Notes: generated by a model not told the origin, from the sequence alone. DNA of 64,000 bases from Pseudoalteromonas citrea (GCF_000238375.3 NZ_AHBZ03000015.1:186001-250000), one strand, 5' to 3'. Positions 18,934 to 29,151 are shown, numbered from the stretch's first letter. Numbers and translations: made by a program.

Positions 18934-20229
18934 TTAGGCTTTTTCTTGTAATGTACGTGCAATCGTACGCATACCTAACGTTGTTGCACCCGCCGACCAT
19001 TGACTGCCGGCATTATTTTGAAATGCAGCAGCTAAATCAATATGTACCCAACCTTGCCCTTCGTTTGGTACAAAGCGCGCTAAGAATCCAGCCGCATTCG
19101 ATGCACCACCAAAACCACCGCCTTTTTGTGCTCTGCTGTTTGCTGTATCAGCATAAGGTGATGGGCAGTTGTTTTTATGCCAAGGCTCAAGCGGAAGTGG
19201 CCAAGCGGCCTCAAATTCATCACTTGCAAACTGTTGAACATCATTAACAAGTGCTTTATCTAAGCCAAATAGCGCGTTATATTCTTGTCCAACTGCAACC
19301 AATGCCGCGCCCGTTAACGTTGCCGCATCAATGATCAGTTCAGCACCCGTTTCACCCGCTGCCATCAAGCCATCAGCTAACACCAAACGCCCTTCTGCAT
19401 CGGTATTGACTATCTCAACGGTTGTACCATTTTTATACGTTAAAATGTCACCCAGCTTATAAGCATGACCAGAAATTAAGTTTTCTGCACAGCACAAGAA
19501 CAGCTTAATACGCTTTTTCATACCACGTTGAATTGCCAACGCAAGGCCTGCAGTCACCGTTGCCGCACCGCCCATATCACACTTCATACCTAGCATGCCT
19601 TCACTAGATTTAATTGAGTAACCACCGGAATCAAAGGTGATCCCTTTACCAACTAGAGCTGCAGCCACTGGCGCATTAGCGTCTCCCGTCGGGTTGTAAT
19701 CTAGCTCAAGTAACACTGGTGGACGCTCACTGCCACGGCCTACTTCGTGAATACCTATCCACTGCTGCTCAAGCAATGCTTTACCCTTGATGATCTGGTA
19801 ACTTACATGTTCAGGAGCAAGAGACTGAATAAACTCAGCAGCATTGCCAGCTAAGCTTTCAGGGTACACATCTTCAGCGGTGCCGTTGATCATATTGCGT
19901 GCCCATGCCGCTGCTTTTTGCAAAGCAGCCAATTCATTCAAATCCGACTGCGCATTTTCAACAAATGAAACACCATCAAGCTGCTTAGGGCTCACAAACC
20001 CTTGATAAAATGCCCACTGTGATTCAGTACACCACGAGTCTCCTGACAAAGATACATTCTTAATACCTTGCTGCGAGATACTACGTGCCGCTTTTTGAAT
20101 GTTCTTTAATGTTTCAGTTTCTTGTAAATGGATAGTCGCGCCATCTTCAGAAAACGATAGCCCAGTACCTTGACCCCAATGAGATGCAGCAGCTTGCTCA
20201 CTCAAACGAACAATAAATTTATCAGACAT
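18934..20229 (-). CDS. pepB: Aminopeptidase B (M17 leucyl aminopeptidase family)
   Basis: PepB is a cytoplasmic two-metal aminopeptidase. The 431-residue length fits PepB (about 427) rather than PepA (about 500). Conserved catalytic segments are VGKGITFDSGGYSIK (metal-binding Lys and Asp), MKCDMGGAA, and the M17 signature NTDAEGRLVLADGL. The divergent sfsA starts 82 bases away, so the promoters share a short region. Confidence 0.92.
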   Translation of the reverse strand: MSDKFIVRLSEQAAASHWGQGTGLSFSEDGATIHLQETETLKNIQKAARSISQQGIKNVSLSGDSWCTESQWAFYQGFVSPKQLDGVSFVENAQSDLNELAALQKAAAWARNMINGTAEDVYPESLAGNAAEFIQSLAPEHVSYQIIKGKALLEQQWIGIHEVGRGSERPPVLLELDYNPTGDANAPVAAALVGKGITFDSGGYSIKSSEGMLGMKCDMGGAATVTAGLALAIQRGMKKRIKLFLCCAENLISGHAYKLGDILTYKNGTTVEIVNTDAEGRLVLADGLMAAGETGAELIIDAATLTGAALVAVGQEYNALFGLDKALVNDVQQFASDEFEAAWPLPLEPWHKNNCPSPYADTANSRAQKGGGFGGASNAAGFLARFVPNEGQGWVHIDLAAAFQNNAGSQWSAGATTLGMRTIARTLQEKA

Positions 20230-20311
20230 TTTATCTTAACCTTTGCGCTTATATTATAACAGTCAGTGTACACTAGGCCTTTGTATCACCCAACAGACTT
20301 GCGATTAAACC

Positions 20312-21019
20312 ATGAAATTTTCTAGCGCATTAAATGAAGCGCAATTAATTAAACGCTATAAACGATTTTTGGTCGATTTAGTCGACCTAAATGGCACTGA
20401 GTTCACAGTGCATTGTGCAAACACAGGCAAAATGACAGGGTGTGCCGACTCTGGTTTTAATGCGTTCTATTCCACAAGTAAAAATACCAAACGGAAATAT
20501 CCACACTCACTTGAGCTAACACAAAACACACTCAATCACTTGATTTGTGTCAATACTAACCATGCCAACAAAGTAGCCATTGAAGCATTGAAAGCGCAAC
20601 AAATACCGGAACTTACAGACTATAAAGTACATCAAAGCGAAGTGAAGTACGGTACAGAAAATAGCCGTATAGATATACTGCTACGCGACCCTAATCGTGC
20701 AGACTGCTACATCGAAGTCAAATCAGTGACATTGTTAGAACAGCAGCAAGGGTATTTCCCCGACACACAAACACTCAGAGGTCAAAAACATCTGAGAGAA
20801 TTAATGCAGATGAAACAGCAAGGTCACCGAGCTGTGCTTTTATTTATGGTTATGCACACTGGCATAGAATCCGTAAAGCCCGCTGCGCATATAGACCCTG
20901 AATATGCTAAACTGCTTGTTAAAGCTAAAGAAATGGGTGTTGAGGTTTATGCGTATAACACCACTATCAGTCTTGAAGAGATAAAAATAAAACACAGTGT
21001 GCCAGTGTTTATGGCTTGA
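20312..21019 (+). CDS. sfsA: DNA/RNA nuclease SfsA family protein
   Basis: The 235-residue length is normal. SfsA was named for maltose fermentation stimulation; the family combines an OB-like N-terminal domain with a restriction-endonuclease-like fold. Visible segments are RYKRFLVDL, HCANTGKM (residues about 31-38), SRIDILL and YIEVKSVTL (a D/ExK-type nuclease core). sfsA next to dksA is conserved in gammaproteobacteria. Its biological role is not settled. Confidence 0.93.
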   Translation: MKFSSALNEAQLIKRYKRFLVDLVDLNGTEFTVHCANTGKMTGCADSGFNAFYSTSKNTKRKYPHSLELTQNTLNHLICVNTNHANKVAIEALKAQQIPELTDYKVHQSEVKYGTENSRIDILLRDPNRADCYIEVKSVTLLEQQQGYFPDTQTLRGQKHLRELMQMKQQGHRAVLLFMVMHTGIESVKPAAHIDPEYAKLLVKAKEMGVEVYAYNTTISLEEIKIKHSVPVFMA

Positions 21020-21193
21020 GTTTTAAAAACTCGCCCCCATATCGCTGCTCATTAGAATTTAACCTCTATGACTGATTCTTGCTCACTCAAGCAGTAATTT
21101 TTGAGACAAAATATTTGCTAAGGGTGTGAGATTCTGCTATTTATAGCCGCCGGCGTTAGCTGGGGTATTGTGTTAAGGATTTAGGAGAATGCT

Positions 21194-21637
21194 ATGCCAG
21201 ACCAAAAGAAACTAGGGTTGTTGGCTCAAGCCGGTTTACAACCATATCAGGAAAAACCAGGCGAAGAATACATGAATGACGCACAACGTGCGCATTTTAA
21301 AGCAATATTAGATGCATGGCGTAAAGACCTACGAAATGAAGTAGATCGCACAAAAACGCATATGCAAGATGAAGCAGCAAACTTTCCAGATCCTGTAGAC
21401 CGTGCAGCACAAGAGGAAGAGTTTTCTTTAGAACTACGCACACGAGATCGTGAACGTAAACTCATTAAGAAAATAGAAAAAACACTGCAATTAATAGAAG
21501 ACGATGATTTTGGCTTCTGTGAGTCTTGTGGTATTGATATTGGGATCCGTCGCTTAGAGGCACGTCCAACCGCTGATTTATGTGTTGATTGTAAAACACT
21601 GGCCGAAATTAAAGAAAAACAAAACGGTAGAGGTTAA
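21194..21637 (+). CDS. dksA: RNA polymerase-binding transcription factor DksA
   Basis: DksA enters the RNA polymerase secondary channel and works with ppGpp. The 147-residue product has a coiled coil at about residues 30-108 with the tip motif DPVDRA (the two essential aspartates). The four-cysteine zinc finger is CESCG and, 18 residues later, CVDC. The Shine-Dalgarno (AGGAG) is placed well before the ATG. It is followed by gluQ 12 bases downstream. Confidence 0.97.
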   Translation: MPDQKKLGLLAQAGLQPYQEKPGEEYMNDAQRAHFKAILDAWRKDLRNEVDRTKTHMQDEAANFPDPVDRAAQEEEFSLELRTRDRERKLIKKIEKTLQLIEDDDFGFCESCGIDIGIRRLEARPTADLCVDCKTLAEIKEKQNGRG

Positions 21638-21649
21638 ACTCTGCCATTT

Positions 21650-22555
21650 ATGCTTACCCCAGCATTGCCCACTCAAGGGAGCTATCGTGGCCGGTTTGCT
21701 CCTTCGCCATCAGGACCATTACATTTTGGTTCATTGGTGGCTGCACTTGCCAGTTACCTTGCAGCAAAACAATACCATGGTAAATGGCTTGTCCGTATGG
21801 AAGATATTGACACGCCCAGAATGGTCAAAGGGGCTGATAGCCATATTTTACGTACGTTAGAAGCTTTTGGCTTGCACTGGGATGAACCGATTATCTATCA
21901 GAGCTTGCGTCATAACTATTACAATGATGTACTCAGCGAGCTACAACAACAAGACTTAATCTATTCATGCGTGTGCACTCGCAAAGCAATAAAACTCAAT
22001 GGCGGAATATACACTAACCAGTGTAGAGCATTACAACACCCCGCCGACGGTAACGCACTGCGCCTAAGACAAAATCACCCAGTATTACAGTTTACAGATA
22101 TGATCCAAGGTACAATTAATACTGCACCGCCACTGGCGCATGAAGATTATATAGTTAAACGCCGTGATGGTTTACATGCATATCAACTTGTCGTGGTACT
22201 GGATGATATAGCACAAGACATTAGCCACATCGTTCGTGGCGCTGATTTACTTGAACCCACAGCCCGACAGCTCGGATTATTTCAACAACTCAATAAACCT
22301 GCCCCACAGTTTGCACACGTACCCGTGATAGTCACAAAGCCAGGTTTAAAATTATCAAAACAAAACCACGCCCCAGCCATCGACCAGAACAATCCACAAC
22401 CTGCTTTATGTCGTGCCCTAAATTATTTAGGCCTATCTGTCCCACAAGATATTGCACATAGTCGCAGCGAGGATATTTTAAGCTGGGCGCAAAATCATTT
22501 TAATTTACAGGCTATCCCTGCTGTTGGTGAGCTTCAACTCGACGAATGTTCCTAA
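21650..22555 (+). CDS. gluQ: Glutamyl-Q tRNA(Asp) synthetase
   Basis: This truncated GluRS paralogue attaches glutamate to queuosine-34 of tRNA-Asp. The 301-residue product has the class I core only. The HIGH-like motif is PLHFGSL after GRFAPSPSG. A zinc site lies in CVCTRKAI-N11-C. The KMSKS equivalent is LKLSKQN, near residue 232. No anticodon-binding domain is present, as expected. It lies between dksA and pcnB, the classic dksA-gluQ arrangement. Confidence 0.95.
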   Translation: MLTPALPTQGSYRGRFAPSPSGPLHFGSLVAALASYLAAKQYHGKWLVRMEDIDTPRMVKGADSHILRTLEAFGLHWDEPIIYQSLRHNYYNDVLSELQQQDLIYSCVCTRKAIKLNGGIYTNQCRALQHPADGNALRLRQNHPVLQFTDMIQGTINTAPPLAHEDYIVKRRDGLHAYQLVVVLDDIAQDISHIVRGADLLEPTARQLGLFQQLNKPAPQFAHVPVIVTKPGLKLSKQNHAPAIDQNNPQPALCRALNYLGLSVPQDIAHSRSEDILSWAQNHFNLQAIPAVGELQLDECS

Positions 22556-22752
22556 TCTAAGATTATTTATCACCTGTAACTTAATTTTTTCACTTGGCTG
22601 GTATATCATAGCGAGCCTTATAAAATCGCCTACACTATAAGCGATTTACAGCAAGCATTTTAGGTCCCTGATTAACCGCTCATAAATAAAGCAGTTAGCT
22701 TCAATACACTGGGTCTGATATTTAGTTCAAACATGCATCGGTATGAGTTTTT

Positions 22753-22767
22753 AGGAGACAGGTTATT
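22753..22767 (+). promoter_or_regulatory. pcnB ribosome-binding site and AUU start codon
   Basis: AGGAGA (22753-22758) lies seven bases before ATT at 22765. The frame has a TGA at 22744 and no ATG, GTG or TTG until GTG 22912. Family conservation begins well before 22912, so ATT is the best start. Confidence 0.75.
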
Positions 22768-24150
22768 ATTTCTAAGCTATTAAAATTTTGCAGACAGCTG
22801 GTCAATGGCGAAAAAGCCTCATCAGAACTTGTCACTTGTGCTGAACCCCAAGTAATCCCTCGCAGTGAGCACAGCATATCTCGCAAACAGTTTAGCCCTA
22901 ATGCTATCAAGGTGCTGTATCGCTTAAAAGACGGCGGATATGACGCGTATTTGGTCGGTGGATGTATTCGCGACATTTTACTGGGGGTTGAGCCAAAAGA
23001 CTTTGATGTTGTAACCAACGCGACACCAGAGCAAATTAAAAAGCTATTTCGTAACTGTCGACTAATAGGTCGACGTTTCCGCCTTGCACATATTGTATTT
23101 GGCCGTGAAATCATTGAAGTCGCAACGATGCGTGGACACCACGAAGCCAGCGCCAGTAAAAATCAGACCAGTCAATCAAGTGAGCATGGTCAATTACTGC
23201 GTGATAATGTTTATGGCTCTATCGAAGAAGATGCTGAGCGTCGTGATTTCTCTATTAATGCCCTTTACTATTCGATTAACGATTTTACTATTCATGATTT
23301 TGCCAATGGCATGAACGCAATTGCTAATCGCAAAATCGAATTAATCGGCGATCCCGAAACACGCTATCGTGAAGATCCGGTGCGTATGCTTCGCGCTGTT
23401 AGGTTTGCAACTAAGCTAGATATGGAAATTGCACAACCTACTAAAGAACCTATCTATGAGTTATCAGAGCTATTATCGCATATACCTGCCGCACGTTTAT
23501 TTGAAGAAACTCTCAAACTATTTTTAAACGGTAAAGCAGAAGAAAACTATCACTTACTACGTGAGTTTGGTTTATTCAAACAGTTATTTCCAGAACTTGA
23601 CGCCATTATCGAAAGCAGTGAAACCGGGTTTGAGACTCGCTTCATAGCACAAATGTTTGCCAACACAGATAAACGTATTAATGCTGAGAAAAAGGTAACT
23701 CCAGCGTTTGTTTATGCCGCTCTACTATGGTTCCCACTACTAAAGCGCAGTGAGCAACTACAAAAAGAAAATATGCCGCTATTTGACGCATATGCACAAG
23801 CTATGAACCAAGTATTAAGCGAAAATGCCCAAAATGTAGCTGTGCCAAAACGCTTTACCTTAGGTGCTCGAGATATCTGGCATATTCAACTGCGCTTGGA
23901 CAAACGAGCAGGACAAAGAGCTTACCGCCTGAGTCAACAGCCGCGTTTCAAAGCTGCTTACGATTTCCTACTCTTGCGTGTGGAAAGCGGCGAACAAGAA
24001 CAAAGTGACCTTGCACAGTGGTGGACCGAATATTTACAACAAGATGTAAACGGCCAAAAAGACATGGTTAAAGGGCTAGGTCATAGCGATTCAAATAAGC
24101 CGCGTCGCCGTTTTCGCCGTAAACCGAAAAAGAAACCGAGTGAATCATGA
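22765..24150 (+). CDS. pcnB: Poly(A) polymerase I, apparent AUU start
   Basis: PcnB adds 3' poly(A) tails that promote RNA decay. Started at ATT 22765, the protein has 461 residues, near the E. coli length. The first 49 residues (for example KFCRQ, VIPRSEHSISRK, NAIKVLYRL) match the conserved N-terminus of the family, and would be lost from the first conventional start (GTG 22912). The nucleotidyltransferase motif LVGGCIRDILLG and the catalytic DFDVVTNATPEQ are followed by the RNA-binding neck. A basic Arg/Lys tail ends the protein. E. coli pcnB is reported to start at AUU, so the rare start appears conserved. The stop overlaps folK by four bases. Confidence 0.92.
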   Translation: MISKLLKFCRQLVNGEKASSELVTCAEPQVIPRSEHSISRKQFSPNAIKVLYRLKDGGYDAYLVGGCIRDILLGVEPKDFDVVTNATPEQIKKLFRNCRLIGRRFRLAHIVFGREIIEVATMRGHHEASASKNQTSQSSEHGQLLRDNVYGSIEEDAERRDFSINALYYSINDFTIHDFANGMNAIANRKIELIGDPETRYREDPVRMLRAVRFATKLDMEIAQPTKEPIYELSELLSHIPAARLFEETLKLFLNGKAEENYHLLREFGLFKQLFPELDAIIESSETGFETRFIAQMFANTDKRINAEKKVTPAFVYAALLWFPLLKRSEQLQKENMPLFDAYAQAMNQVLSENAQNVAVPKRFTLGARDIWHIQLRLDKRAGQRAYRLSQQPRFKAAYDFLLLRVESGEQEQSDLAQWWTEYLQQDVNGQKDMVKGLGHSDSNKPRRRFRRKPKKKPSES

Positions 24151-24629
24151 ACACCGTATACATCGGCTTAGGTGCAAACTTAAATGATCCGACAGCTCAG
24201 CTACATCGTGCTGTCGATGCGCTAAACACATTAGCTAACAGCCAACTAAATGCGGTATCTAAATTTTATGCATCAAAACCAATGGGCCCACAAGATCAGC
24301 CGGATTATGTCAATGCAGTGGCTAGATTAGAGACCTCTCTTGCACCTGAGGCCTTATTGGATGCATTACAAAAAATAGAACTAGAACAAGGCCGACAACG
24401 AAAAGATGAACGCTGGGGCGCCAGAACTTTAGATTTAGACATTTTATTATTTGCGAATGAAATAATAAATACACCAAGATTAGTGGTACCTCATTATGGC
24501 TTATGTCAGCGTGAATTTGTGGTTTACCCTTTACTAGAACTGGAGCCAGAGCTCACTCTGCCTGACGGTAGAACATTGCAAAGCATCAGTAAAGATGTGG
24601 CGTTAAATAATCTAATTCCACTTAATTAA
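24147..24629 (+). CDS. folK: 6-hydroxymethyl-7,8-dihydropterin pyrophosphokinase
   Basis: HPPK transfers pyrophosphate from ATP to hydroxymethyl-dihydropterin in folate synthesis. The 160-residue length is typical. The N-terminal YIGLGANL, the Arg-rich loop (RQRKDERWGARTLDLDILLF) with its metal-binding DxD, and the VVPHYGLCQREFVVYPL segment are intact. It overlaps pcnB by four bases, so it is translationally coupled. Confidence 0.95.
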   Translation: MNTVYIGLGANLNDPTAQLHRAVDALNTLANSQLNAVSKFYASKPMGPQDQPDYVNAVARLETSLAPEALLDALQKIELEQGRQRKDERWGARTLDLDILLFANEIINTPRLVVPHYGLCQREFVVYPLLELEPELTLPDGRTLQSISKDVALNNLIPLN

Positions 24630-24662
24630 TAAAAATGACTTCCGTACTTAAAAGGAAATGAC

Positions 24663-25457
24663 ATGCCTAAAATAACTGTATCAACATTGGCAAAAATGAA
24701 GCTAGAGCAAACAAAAATTACGGCATTAACCGCCTATGATGCTAGCTTTGCAAAGTTATTTCATGACAATGGCGTCGACATTGTCTTAGTCGGTGATTCC
24801 TTAGGTATGGTACTGCAAGGTGGTGATGATACATTGGCTGTCACTACGGATGAAATTGCCTACCATACTCGCTGTGTGCGAGCAGGAAGCAAAGATTTAT
24901 TTGTTGTTGCTGATATGCCTTTCATGAGTTACGCAAATCCACAGCAAAGCTGTGAAAACGCAGCAAAGCTGATGCGTGCGGGTGCAAACATGGTAAAAGT
25001 TGAAGGTGGTGAATGGCTTCATGAGAGCATTCAAGCACTTACTCAACAAGGGATCCCGGTTTGTGGCCATTTAGGCCTGACACCCCAATCAGTACATGTA
25101 TTTGGCGGATTCAAGATCCAAGGCCGAGAACAACAACAAGCAGATAAAATGGTCGCTGACGCACAAGCCCTAGAACAAGCTGGTGCACAGCTGTTGGTTA
25201 TCGAGTGTATTCCATCAGCATTGGCTAAGCGAATTACCGATGAAGTAACTATCCCAGTTATAGGCATCGGTGCAGGTAAAGATACCGATGGACAAATTCT
25301 TGTAATGCATGATTTAGTCGGTATATCTGCTGGATACATTCCTAAGTTTTCAAAAAATTACTTAGCTGAAAGTGGTAATATGCCTGACGCTGTTAAAAAT
25401 TATTGTTCAGACGTTAAGTCCGGCGCATTTCCAACTTCAGAGCATGAGTTTAACTAA
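24663..25457 (+). CDS. panB: 3-methyl-2-oxobutanoate hydroxymethyltransferase
   Basis: PanB transfers a hydroxymethyl group from methylene-THF to ketoisovalerate, the first committed step of pantothenate synthesis. The 264-residue length is normal. [32 protein letters not shown] and the GIGAG segment are conserved ligand-binding elements. AAGGAAATGAC gives a good ribosome site. It overlaps panC by one base. panD is not in this window. Confidence 0.96.
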   Translation: MPKITVSTLAKMKLEQTKITALTAYDASFAKLFHDNGVDIVLVGDSLGMVLQGGDDTLAVTTDEIAYHTRCVRAGSKDLFVVADMPFMSYANPQQSCENAAKLMRAGANMVKVEGGEWLHESIQALTQQGIPVCGHLGLTPQSVHVFGGFKIQGREQQQADKMVADAQALEQAGAQLLVIECIPSALAKRITDEVTIPVIGIGAGKDTDGQILVMHDLVGISAGYIPKFSKNYLAESGNMPDAVKNYCSDVKSGAFPTSEHEFN

Positions 25458-26305
25458 TGCAGTCTACTTCAGAAATTAAATCACTGCGCAGCCAAATCAA
25501 AGCTTGGCGACAACAAGGATTAAGCATTGCCTTTGTACCAACTATGGGCAATTTGCATTTAGGGCACTTTTCTTTGGTAGAAAAAGCAAAAACACTCGCC
25601 GATAAAGTCGTAGTGAGTATTTTTGTTAACCCAATGCAATTTGGTGCGAATGAAGATCTAGATAATTACCCTCGTACCCTAAGTGAAGATAAAAACGGCC
25701 TAGCTGAGCTTGGTACTGATATGGTATTTACCCCTAGCGTTGACTCTATTTATCCAAATGGGCTCGCTGCACAAAGTTATGTAGATGTGCCTGATATTTC
25801 ACTTGGCTATTGTGGAGGCACGAGACCGGGGCACTTTAAAGGCGTAGCGACCGTGGTTACTAAGCTATTTAATATGGTGCAGCCTGACTTTGCTTGTTTT
25901 GGCGAAAAAGATTACCAACAATTGCAAGTGATCCGCACCATGGTGCGAGATTTATCAATGCCTATTGAAATAGTTGGCGTAGCAACACAACGAGAATTTT
26001 CAGGGCTTGCTATGAGTTCTCGCAATGGTTACTTAAGTGATCATGAAAAAGACACAGCAAAGGTGCTCTACCACACGCTAAGAGAAGCAGCTGATAAACT
26101 AAAAATGGGTAATATCGAATTTACTCAAATAGAGAATCAAGCGAAAGAAACATTACAAAAACAAGGCCTAAAGCCTGATTACTTCGCCATTGCAAATAAT
26201 AATACATTAAAGCCTGCTACACTTGATGATGATCATTTTGTGATTTTAGCTGCCGCCTTTTTAGGGTCGGTTAGATTAATAGATAACTTACAAGTCTCTC
26301 TCTAG
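25457..26305 (+). CDS. panC: Pantothenate synthetase
   Basis: PanC joins pantoate and beta-alanine using ATP. The 282-residue product has the class-I-like ATP motif TMGNLHLGH (HxGH, about residues 27-35), [10 protein letters not shown] and the AMSSRNGYL equivalent of KMSKS. It starts within the panB stop (TAATG), so translation is coupled. The CoA theme links it with coaE elsewhere in the window. Confidence 0.96.
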   Translation: MQSTSEIKSLRSQIKAWRQQGLSIAFVPTMGNLHLGHFSLVEKAKTLADKVVVSIFVNPMQFGANEDLDNYPRTLSEDKNGLAELGTDMVFTPSVDSIYPNGLAAQSYVDVPDISLGYCGGTRPGHFKGVATVVTKLFNMVQPDFACFGEKDYQQLQVIRTMVRDLSMPIEIVGVATQREFSGLAMSSRNGYLSDHEKDTAKVLYHTLREAADKLKMGNIEFTQIENQAKETLQKQGLKPDYFAIANNNTLKPATLDDDHFVILAAAFLGSVRLIDNLQVSL

Positions 26306-26316
26306 AAGGAAGTAAG

Positions 26317-26556
26317 ATGAAAGCAGTGCTACCTCTGTGCGCTATCGCATTATTGAGTGCGTGCCAAAGTAATAATTCAGCTGAGTTAAACCACTGCGCT
26401 CAGCAAAACTATCAATGTGAAAGCAGCTGTGGGCAAAGTAGTTTACCAGATACGATGTCTCAGCAGCTCTGTAATAACGAATGCATCGAAACCTTTAATC
26501 AATGTAAGGTTCAAGCAGAGAAGTTGACGAAAAATAGTGACTCTCAATATCAGTAA
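26317..26556 (+). CDS. Small cysteine-rich lipoprotein, unknown function
   Basis: The 79-residue product has a lipoprotein signal with lipobox LLSAC (Cys at residue 16), so it should be lipidated in the envelope. The mature part contains six further cysteines, in a CAQ-N4-CESSC-N16-C-N3-C-N6-C pattern, suggesting disulfide pairs. It follows panC by 11 bases with a clear GAAGGAAG ribosome site, so it is probably in the panBC transcript. I do not recognise the family. Confidence 0.75.
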   Translation: MKAVLPLCAIALLSACQSNNSAELNHCAQQNYQCESSCGQSSLPDTMSQQLCNNECIETFNQCKVQAEKLTKNSDSQYQ

Positions 26557-26732
26557 TACTAATTATGTGAGGTGTCCTGTCAGACTTACTCTTGCACGCG
26601 AAAGCTGTGTAGGAGCGCTGATAGTCTTTTGAGCATTACAGAACTGTAAGAGGGTAATTCACACCATAGGGTGTCGTTTTAGCCTATAGAGCAGCCTTAA
26701 TGCATAAGATGATGGTTGACCTTATTTGACAT
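26557..26732. other. Intergenic stretch after the panBC operon
   Basis: I see no gene here. A weak hairpin (ACACC at 26661-26665 with GGTGT at 26670-26674, followed by CGTTTT) could end the plus-strand operon. Confidence 0.3.
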
Positions 26733-26762
26733 AAAAAAGCCGCTCAATTGAGCGGCTTTTTT
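26733..26762. terminator. Terminator of the PstS-like gene
   Basis: A perfect palindromic stem GCCGCTCAA / TTGAGCGGC is flanked by six A on one side and six T on the other. It can act in both directions. Confidence 0.9.
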
Positions 26763-26777
26763 CTGACATTTTGTTTC

Positions 26778-27746
26778 TTATAGTAGGCCTAGCTTCTTAA
26801 GCTCGATTGTTGCCATCTTACTAGACAAAGGCACGTAACCATCTTTCTCAACAATTTGCTGCCCATCTTTTGACAGCACCATTTTTAAGAACTCAGCCTC
26901 AATGGGTGATAATGGCTTGTTTGGGTGCTTATTTACATAAACATACAAGAATCTTGATAACGGATACTTACCCTTCGCAACATTTTCGAGTGTTGCATCA
27001 ACAAAGTTATCGCCTTTTTTCGCTAGAGGTACAGTTCGAACACCTGATGTCTTATAACCAATACCAGAGTAGCCAATCGCATTCACAGATGATGAAATTG
27101 ACTGAACAACAGATGCAGAACCTGGTTGCTCATTTACATTATTTCGAAAATCGCCCTTACAAAGCGCTTTTTTCTTAAAGTACCCGTAGGTGCCTGATAC
27201 TGAGTTACGTCCATATAACTGCACATCTTTTGCAGCCCAGTTACCAACTAAACCCACGTCACTCCAACGCTTTACCTCTTCCCCTGCACCACACTTACGT
27301 GTTGATGAGAAAATAGCATCAACTTGGTCAATGCGTAAGCCTTCAATCGGGTTATCTTTATGTACAAATACAGCCAGTGCATCTATTGCAACACGCACTT
27401 CTGTTGGTTTGTAACCATAACGCTTTTCGAATGCTTCAATTTCTTTAGACTTCATTTTACGGCTCATTGGGCCAAAGTTAGAAGTCGCTTCTGTTAAAGC
27501 TGGCGGCGCTGTTGAAGAACCCGCTGCCTGAATTTGAATATTAACATTTGGGTAAATACGTTTGTACTCTTCTGCCCAAAAAGTCATCATGTTAGCAAGC
27601 GTATCAGAGCCAACCGAAGAGAAGTTACCTGAAATACCGCTAGTTTTATTATACTCAACTAAATTTTTGTCTAATGCAGACGCCTGTGTTGCGACTAGTG
27701 TTGTAACAGCTACGCCCATTGCGGCGACTAAACTTTTGAATTTCAT
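26778..27746 (-). CDS. pstS: Phosphate-binding periplasmic protein, PstS family
   Basis: This is the solute-binding component for high-affinity phosphate uptake. I start at ATG 27746, preceded by GGAG, giving 322 residues with signal peptide cleavage near TQASA; a start 27 bases upstream lacks these merits. Ligand-loop segments are [38 protein letters not shown] and [12 protein letters not shown]. pstCAB do not follow; a terminator does. It is next to phoRB with Pho boxes just upstream. Its role in uptake or sensing is inferred. Confidence 0.85.
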   Translation of the reverse strand: MKFKSLVAAMGVAVTTLVATQASALDKNLVEYNKTSGISGNFSSVGSDTLANMMTFWAEEYKRIYPNVNIQIQAAGSSTAPPALTEATSNFGPMSRKMKSKEIEAFEKRYGYKPTEVRVAIDALAVFVHKDNPIEGLRIDQVDAIFSSTRKCGAGEEVKRWSDVGLVGNWAAKDVQLYGRNSVSGTYGYFKKKALCKGDFRNNVNEQPGSASVVQSISSSVNAIGYSGIGYKTSGVRTVPLAKKGDNFVDATLENVAKGKYPLSRFLYVYVNKHPNKPLSPIEAEFLKMVLSKDGQQIVEKDGYVPLSSKMATIELKKLGLL

Positions 27747-27800
27747 TTGGGTTGCTCCAATTGTTCTTCCCATTAAATTACGTGTTTTATTCTGCCGTGC

Positions 27801-27844
27801 TTTAATGACAGTAAAATTACCCTTACATTACACTTTTATGACTT
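27801..27844. promoter_or_regulatory. Tandem Pho boxes upstream of pstS
   Basis: Read on the minus strand, four consecutive 11-base units match CTGTCATAWAW: AAGTCATAAAA, GTGTAATGTAA, GGGTAATTTTA and CTGTCATTAAA. This makes two tandem PhoB sites in perfect 11-base phase. The distal two units overlap the last codons of phoR. Confidence 0.8.
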
Positions 27845-29151
27845 TCATCATTTGTCATAATGTTTACTTTCTCTGGTGAAAATCTAAAAGCAAAACACGA
27901 TCCCTCACCCACGGTACTTTGAATCTCTAAGCTCGAATCATGCCGCGTTAATACATGTTTGGTGATAGCAAGTCCCAGCCCCGACCCGCCAGTTTTTCGA
28001 CTCCGAGCTTTATCAACACGGTAAAACCGCTCAGTCAGGCGGTTAATATGCTCAGGTGCGATCCCATCACCATTATCTTCAACCGAAAAACACGCTTGCT
28101 CTTCTATAAGCTGCCACTTAACAACGACTCGACCTTCTGGTTTTGTGTAGTGGATCGCATTAAAAACTAAGTTAGAAAACGCACTACGTAACTCATCAGC
28201 TGAACCAGCTATGTCTAAACTACTGTCTATTTTAAAAACTAATTGATGATGTTTATCTTGGTTAACTGAGTCCGCTTCAGTTTGGATCAATGCCAACATA
28301 CCAGGTACGTTTACTGGTCGGTCTTTTTCTTGGCGCCTTGCACCTTCAATACGCGACAAAGATAACAGCTGATTTACCAAACTATCCATACGTTTACACT
28401 GTTCTATCATGGTGCCATGTGCTTTTTCCCACATCATAGGTGGGGGCATGTTATCAGCATCCATCATTTCCAAGTAACCTGTCACCACTGTTAATGGCGT
28501 TCTTAGCTCATGAGATACATTAGCAACAAAGTCTTTACGCATTTGCTCTAGCTGTTTTAAGCGCGTGATATCACGTACAACCATCATGAGTTGCTCAGCA
28601 TAGGGCATAACCCTAAATTCTAGCACTTGCTCATTTGAATGACTCGAATCTAACTCTAAGGGATCGTCAAAATCATGTGATTGCATATATTTAACAAATT
28701 TAGGATCTCGGATAAGGTTGTCCAAGCGCTGGCCATGATCAGTTGGCCATTGCAGACCAAGCACTTTTAGCGCAAGTTGGTTACACCAAACAATGCTCAA
28801 ATCCTGTTGTAGAACGACCACCGCATCAGGGACGGCTTCAGCCCCTTCTCTAAAACGGCGGATCAACACGGCTAATTCATTGCGTTTTTTACGATTACGA
28901 TGCTGGAGGTGGTAAATTCCTTCAAATATCTGTTCCCAAGCCCCCTCTCCTTCCGGTGGATTAAAGCTGCGCTGATTTAGCAACCAATCACTTAATCGGT
29001 AAAGTTGATGATAATGCCACAGCAATAATGACAGCGCACCGATAAACAATAAAACAAACGGTGCTCCAATCAAAATACCGATTAATGTTAATGGCAAAAA
29101 ATACAAAAACAGGCGCTTAAACAACGCCTGTTTATTAATCACTCGGTACAT
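27823..29151 (-). CDS. phoR: Phosphate regulon sensor histidine kinase PhoR
   Basis: PhoR autophosphorylates when phosphate is low and phosphorylates PhoB. The 442-residue product has two closely spaced N-terminal TM helices (about residues 10-50) with little periplasmic loop, as in E. coli PhoR. A PAS domain (about 90-200) precedes HisKA, with phospho-acceptor His in [12 protein letters not shown]. HATPase_c carries [17 protein letters not shown] and GGSGLGLAI. phoB lies 34 bases upstream in the same operon. Confidence 0.95.
   Translation of the reverse strand: MYRVINKQALFKRLFLYFLPLTLIGILIGAPFVLLFIGALSLLLWHYHQLYRLSDWLLNQRSFNPPEGEGAWEQIFEGIYHLQHRNRKKRNELAVLIRRFREGAEAVPDAVVVLQQDLSIVWCNQLALKVLGLQWPTDHGQRLDNLIRDPKFVKYMQSHDFDDPLELDSSHSNEQVLEFRVMPYAEQLMMVVRDITRLKQLEQMRKDFVANVSHELRTPLTVVTGYLEMMDADNMPPPMMWEKAHGTMIEQCKRMDSLVNQLLSLSRIEGARRQEKDRPVNVPGMLALIQTEADSVNQDKHHQLVFKIDSSLDIAGSADELRSAFSNLVFNAIHYTKPEGRVVVKWQLIEEQACFSVEDNGDGIAPEHINRLTERFYRVDKARSRKTGGSGLGLAITKHVLTRHDSSLEIQSTVGEGSCFAFRFSPEKVNIMTNDESHKSVM

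Noticed and set aside
22912-24150. pcnB starting at GTG 22912
   Set aside because: This would remove 49 conserved residues, and no ribosome site fits as well as the one before ATT 22765.
26557-26732. Small RNA gene after the lipoprotein
   Set aside because: Only a weak hairpin is visible and no promoter or conserved structure could be argued.
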